Assembly (NCBI GenBank): GCA_020726505.1
Contig: JAHLEZ010000018.1
Location: forward strand, 930,001-994,000
Reading direction: 5' to 3'
DNA length: 64,000 nucleotides
DNA from: Leptodontidium sp. MPI-SDFR-AT-0119
Taxonomy: Eukaryota; Ascomycota; Leotiomycetes; Helotiales; Leptodontidiaceae
The stretch's first letter is position 1. Every line of letters begins with the position of its first letter. The notes beneath the pieces are model-generated. The model was not told the DNA's origin. It ran no database searches and saw only the letters and a program-made list of their open reading frames with translations. Below are positions 1 through 13,126 of this stretch, piece by piece. The position numbers were made by a program, and so were the translations under genes.

Positions 1-1638
1 ATATTAAAGTGTTTCTAATTAAGAAAGAGACAAGGGACTAAGAGCTATTTACTAAACTTCGTACTAAAGGGAAGATTATAACGCTTAGACTATTATTTTA
101 GTAGTCCTAAAGGACAGAATATAAAGTACTTATTAAAAAGGGTGTTTTTATACTTATTTATAAAGACGACCTTAAAGTGAGAGGCTATTATATCTTTAAG
201 TTAAGAATAGTAAACGAAGTTAAAGGTAAGGAGACGTTAACTTTATATAAGAAGTCAAAACTAATAATTTAATACTTTAACAATAAGGGGAAAAGAGAGA
301 TTTTAACTTAGTCCCTAATAATCTAACGATTTAATTAGCGGTTACTTATATTTTTAACTACTGCCGTTAAGTACTTAAATCGCCTCCGAAACTAGTCTGA
401 ATCCTATTTAGCTATTAGGGATATCACTTAAGCTTACGTCTAAGTAAAAATAAAGCTCCTCCGGGATATTTTTATATAGTTACTAAAAGAAATCGTAGGA
501 GACTTCCCTCTTAATATAATATTTATAATAGTACTATTATTATACAGTATACTTAAGTCCAGAAACTATTAGTTTAATATATATTATAAATATTATATAA
601 AGAACTTATAAATAGAGATATTAATATACGACTTATACTTACTAATTAGTACTAAGGAAAACTATAACTTTAAAGTCGTAAGAATATAAATAAACGACAC
701 TTTAATTTTAAGAGATAAGGACTTCTTAATAAGAGAGTAAAATAAGATTACTAAGGCTAGTTTTTTAACGAAGTTAATATAAGTACTACTCCTTACTAAA
801 ACTATTACGTTTAATAAGTATACTATTACTATAAACAGGGACAGCCTCTATATGTCTTAAAAAGGTCAAGGAGTAAGGCTAAAGCTAGTTAACGCAAGAA
901 AAGAGGACTATAAGAAGGCTTATAGAGAGTAACAAGCTCGTACGGCTTACTTTACTATTATTTATTAGCCGGAAGTAATATTTAATCTCTTAGTCGCAAT
1001 GTAATACTAAGATCTGACGGAAGACGACGTTAAGGCCTTAAACTTACGTCTTAAATAATAAATAGATAACTTAAAGAGAAGACTCTAATACGTATTAGTT
1101 AACTTATAGTCCGCAAAGGTTTACGTTTTTATAGACAGTTCTTTTACTAATAATAAAGACTTAAGCTCACAGATAAGTTTTATATTAGTAATTAGTGCCA
1201 AAACGGTAAGGGATACACAATTCACCTTAACTAGTAATATTATATATACTAACTTAATAAAATACAAGAGAGTAACTTGTGTAATACTTATATTAGAGCT
1301 ATATATTATAATAGTTAACATTAATATATTAATTTCTTTTAGTACTACTATTAATATAGTAATTAACAAGCTTAGCATCTCACGTCTTCTTACTATTATT
1401 TACACGGATTCTTTGTCCCTTTATAAGTGTATTATTAAGCTTAATATAACGAAAGAAAAGCGCTTAATAATCAATATTATAACTATTCGTTAATTATATA
1501 AGCGTAGAGAGCTAATAGAGGTTTAATAGATTAATGGCACTAATAATCCTGCCGACGCTATAACAAAGAGTGTTCTAAATAAGGCTCTTCGGGACTTTAT
1601 TAATACTAATATCCTTATTATTAAAATAGAGGGTTAAG
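1..1638 (+). mobile_element. RIP-mutated Ty1/copia retrotransposon, RT and RNase H part of pol (5' end outside window)
   Basis: Translating the + strand across frames gives a continuous but stop-riddled copia polyprotein. An RT core is readable near 150-330 (FNS/RFVDE-type region degraded, then YFNNKGKREILT). The fragment QKGQG-like lies near 855-880 and an RNase H start (FIDSSFTNNKDLSSQ) near 1128-1180. The RNase H end is near 1400-1640, with TDSLSLYKCIIKLN, then INGTNNPADAITKS and a final stop at about 1638. The order RT then RNase H, and the NPADxxTK ending, are typical of Ty1/copia. Stops are mostly TAA/TAG where Q or W is expected, and the DNA is very AT-rich, as RIP produces. A purine-rich stretch near 1675 may be the polypurine tract before a 3' LTR. 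The element is non-functional. Confidence 0.85.
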
Positions 1639-3450
1639 TTTAATAGTTAATTATAATTGATTTAGACTAATAACGGAGGGGTTTTATACACTCACTAACT
1701 TTTTTTCATATTTCCTTATAACTCTTATTTTATTAATTTATTACTTACGATTATTTTTATATTTAATTAATTTATAAAGTTAGAAACACATTTGATTTAA
1801 TTCTAAATACCCTCTAATTTAAAGTACTAATAAGCGGCCTTGCGACGACATTCTAATAAGGACAAACTGCCGGTTTTACTATAGGGGGCTACTCTTATAT
1901 AATAATATAAAGAAAGTGCCGCCACGAAGAACTTACTACGAAGTTAATCTAAAACAAGGCTAAATCCCTTACTTATAGATATCTAGAAGAAGTTCCTCGT
2001 CCTCCTCCTCTATACTATAGTAGCGACTTTAGCAGAGACGCTTAGTAGGAGTATCGTCCTTACCGCCGTCCTCTTTACTACGCTTAATAGCGGCAAAGGA
2101 GACAATAGTAAGGAGCCGGTTTAAGACTAGTACTGTCTCTTATAGTATAAAGCGTTAATACTTAGGAGCCTTAATATTAAAAAGGGATAAGGGGGTTAAT
2201 TTACTACTTACGAACTGGCTAAGCCAGCGATTTCCCGGCGTATAGCGCGCGTTTCCTCTAATAACGCCAGCGACAACTCCCTAGTAGTCTTTAGTACGCT
2301 AGTAATAGCGACTAATAATACCGAATTAATTAATTTAGCGGCAATAACGATAGCTTCTTTATCTTTCGCCTCGAGGGCGGCAACTAAACAAAGGTACTCT
2401 TTAGTAATAAACTATAGAATCTATTATATATTAGTAACTATATATCTAGAGTACTTTCGGCGAGGATTCGGACACAATTTAAAATAAAAAAGAAAATAAG
2501 AGTATTTACTAAGTTACACCGGGATTTCTTTACTACGTAATACACGTATTTCTTACTCTTAGGATTATTAAAGGAGTATTCGTGGGACGGATCCTTTACA
2601 ATAAGGCGGACGCACTAAATACAGTATTTACGGTAGACGAGGTCGAGTACTCTTATAAGAATTAGTATAAGTACTATTTTTAGTTAATATATTATTTCTT
2701 CACTAAACTATCTCTAAAGAGTATACTTACTTTTAACTTGTCTATTTAATTTAATATAGTCTTCTTAAAAATGTTAGTTTTTGAGTTATATTAAACGAAG
2801 TAAGGAGATCGGAAAGTAATATACGTATAATAGTTGTATATATATTAACTAAAGGAGACTCTAAACCTTTAGGAGAGAACGACATATATATCTATTACGT
2901 TATATAATATTAAGGGTTCTTATTATTACTAGTTCTCGCTTAACTTCACTACAACACCTCGCTATATTCGGACCCCTTTCGGGGCACTTTCAGGACACTA
3001 TCGGGCCGGAATTAGACGCTATTAGATACTCTATTATTTTATTTATTGTTTCTTATATATTACTAAGTTGTTTACTTTTACGTGTGTTAGAAATAGTTTT
3101 TCTAAAAGAAGTTTTGCCTGTGTTAGTCTATAAGTCCCTATATAAGTATATTTCAGTCTAGAAAAGTGAGTGCGGGTCAAAGTCAGGGGTTAGAGCTTAG
3201 CCGGACTAGTTTCGGTGGAGATTCGGTGGGGTTTCGTAATATATAGTCTAGCTCTCCTCGCACTCTCTTAGAATTAACACAGATTTTGAACTATATATTT
3301 ATTACTCTGTCGCCATACTCGTATTGGAATATATTCACACATGCGGCGTGGTACATGAACCGGTACTGCACCGACATAATCAATGATAATTATTACGTTT
3401 GTTTATATAGTTTGTTTACTTCACTTTTAGTAAGGAACCCGCCAAGACGC
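1639..3450. repeat. AT-rich RIP-degraded repeat block
   Basis: No intact gene. The minus strand between about 2460 and 1800 keeps a protein-like stretch (an Ala/Leu/Glu-rich run including LEETRAIRREIAGLASS) broken by many stops, so a second degraded element of unknown family overlaps here. Around 3250-3360 the sequence resembles the LTR end and leader of a copia-type element, but I could not pair it with a second LTR. Base composition returns to normal near 3450. Confidence 0.6.
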
Positions 3451-3869
3451 TAAAACGCGGGCTGCCACACGATGGGATAGAGACGACCTCAATGTCCGCG
3501 CAGATGATGAAGAACTCTCTAATCCTGCAATCCAACACTTGAGGACTTGCATCGTCAACTGCTGGTGATACTGGTTCAAAGTGTGCTAAAGCTACACGTT
3601 GATGGGCAAGTTAATCAATTGATAAGATAGGAACCCGTGCAACTTAAGACTTTAGCTATACGATAGGCTATACTTATAATTTTAGAGTGAGAAAGTGAGC
3701 GAATGATATTAGGTTGATAAATAGAGACGGGAAGGAGACAACGCTGTGACAGGCAGGCAATGCACGGGCTACCTAGGGTTGGTTGACGAGGCTGAGAGAA
3801 AGAAATACAGAACGCCAAGGAACATCTCAAGCACCACTAGTGACGACGTCTACCTATCCTCCCTACAAC

Positions 3870-5653
3870 TCAAAGGATATACCTGAATCCTTTGTTGTCA
3901 ATCTCAGTCACGTCGTGCATCCCCAACTCAATCGTTTCGTTCTCAGCGACTGGCGACGCCGCTTGCTCCGTATCCCTTTTCTTATTAAACATGTACATAT
4001 GCACGTATAAGATAAACGCCATGACTAGCTTGATGCTGTACGCAATCAACATTGCTCGGTATGCGGTCCGATACTTGGCTAAATGGAGGGAGTACGTCAG
4101 CAATATGAAACCGGGGAGAGGGGGGTAGAAGATAATCTGTGCACTTACGAGCTTCACTTGTAATGAAGGTTTGCGGGCCTGCAATATTTCCGGCACAGAA
4201 TCCAATGAAAACCACCGCGGATGTCAGCTGCTTTTTCGTATACCCAGCGACATTGGAGGAAATCATGGTGAGGCTCATGCTGAAACCTAAGTTCTGGAAA
4301 TAGCAGAGCCAGAGAGCGACAAGACGGCCCCACTATCGGAAGTTAGATCCCATCAGCTCAAGTGCATAGTGGCTCACTCACTTTGTTGTCATCTGGTAAT
4401 CCAACCAGCAACCCAGAGCCGATAATGCAGATGGTATTTGCGACTACCATTACCGCACATCGAGTGCCTGGCCAACACGTCGCGACCCACCCACCAAGAA
4501 GCATTCCGAAAAGCTGAACAGCGCCGCCGGGAATAAGCATATATTGAGAAGTGAGAGTGTCGAAACCGAAACTTGTGATGTTAATGCTTGCGAAACTTGT
4601 AACTGCAGCGGTGGGAATCTGGGCAGATACCGCCATGATGAATAAGATCCAGGTCTTTGGGTCTTTGACCATCTGAACAGCCTGGTATGGTTTGAAGACT
4701 CGGTTTTTGACTCCCTGTTTGTTTGTCGCGACCCGCTCCACGGCAATGCCACGTTCATACGGTGTGAAAAATCTAGTGGTGGAAGGGCTATCGGGCAAAA
4801 AATATAGCATGATGAGGCCCCATGCAGTGGTGATGGCGCCAAAGATGAGGAAGATATATTGCCATTTGGCGAGTCCGGTGTTGATATGGCCTACACCGTA
4901 GCCGATGAGACCGGAGAACATTGTCGCGACGCCGATTGTGCTGTAGTAGGATTCCAATCGCAGTGGCTGTTCACCAACTGTATACCACATGGACATAAGA
5001 AGAACGAATCCCGGATTAATGGCACTCTCAAAAGCGCCGAGTAGAAACCGGTTGGTGGCAAGTCCTGCGAAGCTGGTACACGCTGGGGTAGTGATGAGTA
5101 CGATTCCCCAGCAGATGACCGTGGTCGACAGTAAACGACCAGTTGGAAGATGTTGCAGCAGGAAGCCGAATGGGAACTGGAATACCAGATAACCGACATA
5201 GAACATGGAGGCTGGTGCAAGCGTCAGCAAAATCTACATGAAGCTTGAGGGAATGGAAGCCAGCTTGATCTCCTCAGAAGTCAATGTCAATGTCGAGGAG
5301 TTTTGGAGACAATCGAAAATCTGTTCCTTCTCGCTTAGGAAGGGAGACTTACTAGCCCATGAATACTCCTGCCCCACCAGGTGTGTATCTTTCTTCAATC
5401 CATACACACTCGCAACATTGATGCAGTTCTTGTCGAGGTATTGCAGGACATAGGTAACCATCATCAATGACAGAATCCGTAAATCAATCTTCCGCAGGAC
5501 CTTCTTGGCCTCGGCGGGGTCAATCTCGATGTCTCGCATTCGTTTATAGAGCTCATAGTTGTCGTCAAGGCTGCCTTGAACAGCAGAAGGTGCGGGCGTA
5601 ATCTCAACGATCGGGGAGACTCCTCCCTTCTCGTCAAGATTCGTGGATGCCAT
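3870..5653 (-). CDS. MFS transporter, Dal5/allantoate permease-like (anion:cation symporter family)
   Basis: Four exons, 5653-5353, 5211-4382, 4332-4149 and 4078-3870, joined by GT-AG introns of 141, 49 and 70 bp, give an uninterrupted 507-residue protein, close to the usual length of the family. The join at residue ~100 restores the conserved first-loop motif YSWATSMFYVGYLVFQFPFG. Further family features are LPDSPSTTRFFTPYERGIAVERV after TM6 and NVAGYTKKQ plus CAGNIAGPQTF near TM10-11. About 12 hydrophobic segments lie between acidic N- and C-terminal tails. The family imports organic anions such as allantoate, ureidosuccinate, nicotinate or pantothenate across the plasma membrane by proton symport; the substrate here cannot be told. 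The start ATG at 5653 precedes an acidic tail (MASTNLDEKGG). The gene borders the copia block but shows no RIP damage. Confidence 0.9.
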
Positions 5654-6882
5654 TTGGGAAGGATGTCAATATCAAACCGGAGATGAGCAGGAGCAATCTT
5701 GGAAAGAATCGGCGCGGACGAGCTCTTATATGTAAACATTGAGGTTCAAGACTTCAAGCCCAGCGTCACGCACGGAAGTAACGTTCCTTGATATTTAGCA
5801 ACGGTTACAAAAAATCGCGGCATCGTGCTTCTTCAGGACCTCGCCCGCGGCATTGCATTCAATCATTTAGCCGGACTACGACGCCGTATTGTAATTTTTG
5901 AAGTCGACATGCAGAGGCCAGGAAGCGAGCGATACAACAGGGGGGCGAGGCTAAATTGACTGCCGGGTATAGTTTACCATCACCGAAGATTCGCATGATA
6001 CAAGGTTGAAGGTAGCACTTGCTCACAGCCCCTCTGGCCTTGTGATGGGCAGGCAAGGTTTATTAGTGGCGGACTGAGGCCTGGGAAGCGAGGTTAAGTG
6101 GTCTGTCCCAATTGAAGCCCATTATCTACCGAAGGGAGACCACAACAATGGGTTGAAGACATCATGAATCCCTGTTGAGATGCGGAGAAGCCCAAAATTC
6201 GATGCTTCAGCTCGTTAGGGAGCCAATCGTTTGAAGCCACAATACAAGGCTTAATGCGCCTGTAATTGTGAGAAGGGAAGGTGACACAAAGAACGCAAGC
6301 TCGCTGCTCTTGATGTCAGCTCCCTGCAGCTAGAACTGTCCAGCAATGGTGCTCGCATTAAATGCATCCCTGCAGTATGCACAACCCTCCATCGACGCTA
6401 ATCACTCCACCCCACCCGCCTCTCGAGCTTCTACCACGCTCTTGCCCTTTTCGCTATCTTGCATCTCTTGCATCTCTTGCATCTCCTCATCGCCTTCCTT
6501 GCTCTCACTCCACGCCTGACTTCTCTTAGCCACCTTCCTCGTCCATCCCTCCATCACCAACCAAAGTTCTTCTTCACCTCTTCATATCGTCTCCCCTCCC
6601 TCCCAACGCCTCTCACTCTCACTCTCCCTCGCCTTCCTACCCATATCCTTCCCTAGCTTCAACTCACGGTCTAAGAACGGTACCACTTTTGCTGGATCCG
6701 GTTGTGCAGCCGCCATGGCGCTGCTGTTCAGGTTAATTAATAAAACTCGTAGTAAAAAAAAAAGCGGTGGCTGAGACGAGTGTGGTTCTATCCCTTGATC
6801 TGTATAAAAGGGATTTGAAGTTCGAGTTGGTGCGCCGGGAGGCGTGTAAGAAAGTTTATCAGAGGCAACCGGTCAAGGTGCT
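5654..6882. other. Intergenic region with pyrimidine-rich promoter-like tract
   Basis: No convincing gene. A strongly CT-rich stretch at about 6420-6660, with repeated ttgcatctc units near 6460-6485, resembles fungal promoter CT tracts. A good Kozak-like ATG at 6715 opens only 19 codons before a stop. The tract may serve the small ORF at 6883 or an unrecognised transcript. Confidence 0.4.
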
Positions 6883-7383
6883 ATGTTTGCAATGATGTGC
6901 AGTATCCCGAATTTAATAGAGCAAGCACATTCTATAACGCAAAGTGCTGCATCGAATCGAGCTCACGTTGCAAACATATTGAACTGCCAAAACGACCCGC
7001 CGTCCAGGGAAACATGCCTCGACAAGACGCGTAACCCCTACAGATCATGGATTCGAGCATCACATAGAGAAAGAGCAATCTCTGCTTGGATGGTGGATAG
7101 ATTGGCTAAACTGGGCTTGTCACGAAATTGTGGACGACAGGAGCCGCAGCAAGCGGTATATAGTTGCTTTAACCGTGCTGGCCGGTTCTGTTACCGGCTT
7201 AACACAAAAGAGCTGGAATATCCGGGCGCTTGCTACAGACGTAGGAAGCGCTTACCGATTGCCTTCAAAGACGTGGAAAGTGGCCCGCGGTTCTATGGAA
7301 TGACACAACAGCAGGTCCGAGCCGAGGTGTACCGTGTTATGGAGACGAATTTCAGCCCCTTCATGGATACTGGTGAAGTCTGA
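6883..7383 (+). CDS. Hypothetical protein, 166 residues
   Basis: An uninterrupted + strand ORF in normal-composition DNA downstream of the CT-rich tract. The product is basic with scattered cysteines (Cys in the N-terminal third and at FCYRLN and GACYRRRK) and ends in an acidic tail. No signal peptide, membrane segment or known domain is recognised. It converges on the NACHT-ankyrin gene, with 71 bp between the two stops. The true start could lie upstream in another exon, because an in-frame stop occurs only about 33 bp before this ATG. It could also be a chance ORF. Confidence 0.35.
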   Translation: MFAMMCSIPNLIEQAHSITQSAASNRAHVANILNCQNDPPSRETCLDKTRNPYRSWIRASHRERAISAWMVDRLAKLGLSRNCGRQEPQQAVYSCFNRAGRFCYRLNTKELEYPGACYRRRKRLPIAFKDVESGPRFYGMTQQQVRAEVYRVMETNFSPFMDTGEV

Positions 7384-7454
7384 ATCATCTGGAAGTGGCA
7401 GTAGAGGTAGGGTTTTATTATAGGTAGGCTGTCATGAAGGGGTGGGATCTGGCC

Positions 7455-10400
7455 CTATCGTCCGCCTCTCTCCGTCGCCACGTACCGCTTCAACAGGTTC
7501 GCAACATGGAAATGTTTCGTCTTCGCAGTCGCCGCCTTCAGTGCACTCCCATATTTCCCACCTTCAATACTAGGGTCTGCACCGGCCCTTAATAGAAACT
7601 TTACGTTCTCGAGATTGCCGTGCCTCGCCGCCGCCTGTAGTGCAGTGTTGTACTTGCCGCCGCACGCGTTAGGGTCCGCCCCCGCGTCGAGCAGCAGCCG
7701 CATGACGCGCACGCCGTCATCGCCCTGATAGCGGGCTGCAGCGTGCAGCGCGTAGCCTGTCCTGCCCGAGAGCTGCATCACGTCTACCTGGGGCAGGGAG
7801 AGGAGGTACTCGACGGCGGCGACGCGGTGGCGGCGGGCGGCTGCTTGGAGGGGGGAACTGGGAGGGGGTTGGTTGGTGTTCAAACGGCTGGAAGGGGGGT
7901 AAACAACTAACCCGAATTTCTCGCCAGCAAGGGTCGGATCCGCGCCTCTTTCCACGAGCTTTCTGACCAACTCGACTCTGCCACAGCGCGCAGCGGATGA
8001 CAATGCCGTGCCGAAGCGCGGGTCGTGCGCGTTGACGTCTGCTCCTAGGTCGAGCAGGCGGTCGACGAAGCCGTGGTTGAGCTCCTCGACGGCGGCCTGC
8101 AACGCGCTCGTGTGTGTGTTAGAGGGCGGCGAGTTGACGTTTGCGCCGGCGTCGAGGAGAAGGTTGACCACGGGGGCCACTTCGTTCTTGTTGCCAGAGC
8201 AATATCCCAATATTGCCATGAGAGCGTTCCTACACATTATCTACATTAGAGAATACACTGCGTTGTTAGAAGACTTTCAAAGGACTGTCGCTACATACCC
8301 GTACTCCCCACCAAATGAGTTCACATCGACTCCTTTGTTCAGCAGAAGTTTCACCATGTTGATCCGCGTACTGCGGGCAGCCGCGTGCAGAGCTTTGCCC
8401 GGGATGCCTTCTTGAGCATGGATATCGGCGCCGTGATTCATCAGCATCACCATTCCTTCGATGTACCCGCATTGTGCGGCAGACACAACGGCAGTGGCCT
8501 CTTGTAGATTCGGATCAGCACCGTGATCGAGTAGTTCCTTGAGCATCGTGGCCTGCTGATGGCGGGCCGCCGCAGCAAGGACTGTCCCAGAATCTCCTGA
8601 TGTGAAGTTGGGGTCGGCTCCCCGGCTGAGAAGGAGCCTAAAAATGTCGAGATCGCCTGCACAAATGGCGATGTGAAGGGGGGTCCTGAATATGTCAGTG
8701 AAATGAGTTTCATGGGAGAAGGTATAAAGGTAGATGACGCACCCACATCGGCCGTTCGCCACATTAATGTCGGCGCCAAGGTCTAGCAGCTTCTCTACTA
8801 TAACAACATCGCCTCTATTTACCGCTGCCTAGATATCGAATGTTAGCATTGTAATTAGCTATAATGGTAGGAGTAATGAGATATAACTTGAATCAGGAGA
8901 AGCGGAACCAGTACTAACCCCGAGTGGACATCCCCAATGATTACCGCCTTGGAGATTGACATCGGCACCAGCCTTGAGCAAAAGCTGCATGTACTTGTCG
9001 CATACCGCCTGCTCTTTATGTTCTGTAAGAGCAAAGGCAAGGGCCGAGCCCTCATACCCAGCAACAAGATTGACATCAGCCCCGTGCGCGATTAGCAAAT
9101 TGGTTGCCTCTTCGTTGTTCCACCGGATAGCTTCTTGGAGGGGAGTTCCGAAATACTCTTGGCCAGGCCAATTCACGTTTGCTCCACGTTCTATCAAAAG
9201 CTGCGTCAAACCATCCTGTGGCCTCCAGATGGACCCAGAAAGCGAGCCCCCACACCCAGAACTGTGTTCTCTAAAATATTCCAAAGTACCTGAGTAGTTC
9301 ACGTTGGCCCCTGCATCAAGCAGCAAGCGAGTGATGGCCGGATTCTCGGCGAAGATAGCACACTCGAGGCAAGACCCATGTCTGCCTTCTGGAGCCCTCA
9401 CGTCTGCACCGTGTGCCAGCAGCAGCTTAACGATGTTCTCATTTCCCTTGTACATAGCTTGCTGCAGTGCATTGCCCCCACCCACAATCTGGAGGTTCAC
9501 ATCCGCGCCGTGGTCGAGAAGGAATTGAACGAGCGCCTCGTTCTGCTCTGAGCAAGCTGCCATCAACGCACTGTCTTTGCGTGGCAGGTTGGCGTTGATG
9601 TCTGCACCGTGGTCTAGGAGAAGCTTCACCATTTCCAAGTCTTCACTCCGCACTGCTGCTTCGAGACAGGTGAAACCGTTGCTGGGCTGGTTGACATCCG
9701 CCCCAAGATCTAGGAGTTGCTTCGCGACATCCTTGTTCTCTCGGTCGACAGCCATGTATAGCGCGGTGTAACCCATGTTAGTGATAGCGAGAGCGTTGAC
9801 GTCGATGTCCGGATGGCTCAGCAGGACCTTTGTGGTAGCGTTGTCCTGGTTGTCGATTGCGAACTGTAGAGCCGAGCCTGACTCGTTTTGAGCATTTACG
9901 TCGACTCCGTTTTTCAGAAGTCGAGGAATGATTGTCTCCCGCTCGTTCTTGACAGCGAGGAGAAAGATCTCGTCGTCAAGCTCAACACCGCGGTCGATCA
10001 GTAGATGGGCTCCTGCTATGTTGCCGCAAAAGACACAGGCGCGCATAGATGAGTGGTACTTGCCGCCGCGGTAGTTAATGTCGGCCCCATAATCTAGCAC
10101 CAGTCTCACCATATCGATGTTGTTGTTGTCAACGATTCCCGTCGCCCAACCACCGTCAACGTCTCCCGTCGCCGAACCATAGACAGCGGCTTGCAGGGCG
10201 TCCCCGTACTCTCCGCCGTGCAGGTTAGGATCCGCGCCATTCTCAAGCAGAAACCTCGCAATCTCGATATAGTTCTTTCCATCTTTGCCTTCGTGGTGTT
10301 TGTCTGGGTTGCTGCATGCTATTTGCAGGGCATTGCATCTGTAGCCGGACCGCAAGTTAACGTCAGCCCCAGCGGCAACCAGCATCTTGACCATGTCCAG

Positions 10401-13126
10401 ATCGCCACTTCTCGCAGCAGAGTAGAGAACACCCCCCTCTCCTGCACATGTGTCGTTGATGTCGGCGCCCTTGCGGAGAAGAAGCTGGATAAGAGCTTTG
10501 TTCTCCGTGCCTGCGGCAATATTCAGTGCCTTGCCCTTGCCTGCGCAGACGATTCCCATATTCGCTCCGCGATCGAGCAGCACTCTAGTGGTGCCCAGGT
10601 GTCCCTGGTCGCAGGCAGCGATGAGTGCGCTGCTGTATTTCCCACCAGCCGCATTTACTGCCGCGCCGCGGTCCAGCAACAGCTTGACAGTCTCGACATG
10701 GCCTCCGAAAGCGGCAGCCTGTAGGGGATATGCATACTCTCCGCAGGCCCGGTCGACGTGTGCCCCGTGGTCCAGAAGCAGCTTGACGACGTCCTTGTGT
10801 CCAAAGCGCGATGCGATCTGGATTGCTTGGCCGAATGTGCCTCTCACAGCGTTGACGTCACATCCGCGCTCGTCCAGTAACCACTGACAGAGTTGCGAAT
10901 GGCCTAGCTGTGCCGTGTAATACAGAGGCTGGGGGATGGAATCCAGGGACCTCGCCGGCTGACCGTATTGATAGTGAGAAGGATATATCTGATCAACGTG
11001 CGCGTCTGGCCGGCAGATGTTGACATAATTGATATACGCGCTGCGATCATCTTCGGTATCCAAGATCCGTTGTAATAGTCCATTGGTAGTCTCCTGGTCC
11101 TGGAGGGCCACCTGCCGATGCCAGTGTTCGGGCCATTGCCGCGCCGCGTACGCTAAGAAAGGGAACATCTCGAAGTCGAATTGGTTGAGTCGCACACCAC
11201 CACTGAAATCAAGCAGATACACAAGAGACAGCTCGGTGATGGCTTGGTGCGCGGCTCCAGGCGAGAACTGGAAACGCGAGATATTCGGTGCGGATTTGGC
11301 CCGCCCGAGGGTCATGTACTCCTTGACGGAGAAGTGGGCAAACTGGACGACCTCGAGAGGCTGGTTCGTGTGGCTGTAGCTGTAGCGCTGCTCGATGCTG
11401 TACTTTTCCTCCAACCAAAGGCTTTCGTTCCGACGGGTGCTGGTATTGGAGACGGAAACAAGGCTGGAGCAGATATCAAGGACATGACGGTAGTTTGTTA
11501 GACGATGTTCGTCAGGGTTAAAGCATTGGCCTTCGACGTCAATGACCATTGCCTCGGCGAGTTCTTTTAGTGTCAGAGGGTGAAGAGAGTGGGTCAAGAG
11601 CATTAGCGCCGTCCGAGCTATTTGCCAGGTCTCGTCAGGTATCGCTGCTAATATGCGGTCGTAGGTGTCATCGAGTGTTTTGGGCAGATTATTGAGAGTC
11701 TTCCGTACAGCCCCGGCTTGTCTGCAGTTCTTGATCAAGTCGAGCTGGCAGACGGCCCATCGGAACCTGTTCCCAGTCAGAAATTTTACGTAATAATGTA
11801 CTTTTCGTTCCCTTACATTCCCTGAGACCCGCTGGATATTGTATCCTCAATCTCGATTTGCAGGTCCTTCGACCAGTCCTTCATTGTGCGGTGATTGGAG
11901 ATAAAATGCGTGACATGAAGTCGAACATCTGCATTCACGTCTCCAGTGAGGACAGGCACGTTGTGAAGTTTCACCCGCAGCTCGGTCATTTTTTGCTCGA
12001 TATCCGGCTCCTTGCGGCTCGTAAAGAGAAAGTTTGAGGAACCCTTTTGATGATGTTTCTCAATGCGGTCCAAGACAAGTTCGAAAAATTGCTCCCGGTT
12101 TTCGATCGGGCACTCGTCTAAAGCGTCAATAATGACATAGCTCTGGCGGATAGGGTCCTGGATGAGGAGATCAAAGAGAGTGCTGGCGAGGACCTCGTCA
12201 CTCGGCTGTTTACGGCCGTTATCGCATGAGCTGTACAAGAGCCATGCAGGCTGGGGAAGATACTCGTCATGCTTGCACAGTTGCCAGATGAGAGATCGGA
12301 GTACGGTGTCAAGTTTCTGGATCTCCTGGTCGCTAAAGTCGAAGTAATAATAGGCAACACGAAACTCTAGCTTTGTCTTGCACAGCTCTTCGATGTGATC
12401 GATGATAGTTGAACAGATGACTTTGAGCGAAGTCAGCTAAACTCGGCTCAGCTGCGGAATTTATGTACTCGTCTTCCCAGCACCGGGGATGCCGTGCAGC
12501 CAGAGAACCTGGCCAGCGTTCTCCGTCCATTCTCTAAATGGCTTGGACTCGATGACCCAATGGTTGGAGCCCTGCTGATGGAGACGGCGACACGCTAGCT
12601 GCTTCACTGTTGGGTCGGCACAGCGTAGCCAGTTCAGCACCTTTTCTCTTTCCTCGCGACGTTTCGTGTCTTCGAGAGAAGCTTTGATGGCGTCAGTTAA
12701 GCGGTAGTTGTCCCCTATCAGTGCAAGTTCTAGAATCGAGTTTTGGGCACTGATTCTATCCAATATCTCGTTGATTTTCTTCGACTCGAACGGCCACTGT
12801 AACTTTTGACGGAGGCCCACTGGCCCATTCGGCAACTTCGACTTGAGCTCATCAAGGCTATAGGCACAAACTGCGAGCGGACCATGCTCTCCAGCCAAAC
12901 TCCTCAAGGCGGTTGGATTGGCCGTAGCGCTGACGGTACCATTTGGTTCCGTGAGACTCGTTAGGTCTCGTAAGATGGTTGTTAAATAACCGACCTGGTG
13001 AATAACTCGATCAATATCGGATGCTGCCTCCTTCACCTTGCCGGCGTAGCGGTAACACGAGCCAAGGACCGCTTCCGAGAGCTGCAACACAGCTATAATA
13101 CTCGCAGTGGTGCTAAGGGGGTCCAT
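7455..13126 (-). CDS. NACHT-domain NLR-like protein with about 30 ankyrin repeats
   Basis: Six exons (13126-12469, 12420-11817, 11766-8919, 8828-8743, 8685-8299, 8229-7455) with introns of 48, 50, 90, 57 and 69 bp give one 1785-residue frame. Residues 1-110 form the helical N-terminal domain seen on many fungal STAND proteins (MDPLSTTASIIAVLQLSEAV, Helo/Fungal_N-like). A NACHT NTPase follows: Walker A GIPGAGKT at 212-219, Walker B YVIIDALDEC at about 314-323, and a sensor-like FLFTSRKEPDI. After a winged-helix-like linker, ankyrin repeats of the GADVN / ALQAAA type run to the C-terminus; I count about 30. The second intron falls just after the NACHT region, and three short introns lie inside the repeat array. 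Proteins of this design act as intracellular sensors in fungal heterokaryon incompatibility and cell-death signalling. The ligand is unknown. No stops or frameshifts are needed. Confidence 0.92.

Noticed and set aside
1121..1378. Minus-strand 85-codon ORF
   Set aside because: Antisense of the copia RNase H region; low-complexity Leu/Ile/Val composition from AT-rich DNA.
10191..11501. Several + strand ORFs within the NACHT-ankyrin gene
   Set aside because: They lie opposite the ankyrin exon and arise from its GC-rich regular codon pattern.
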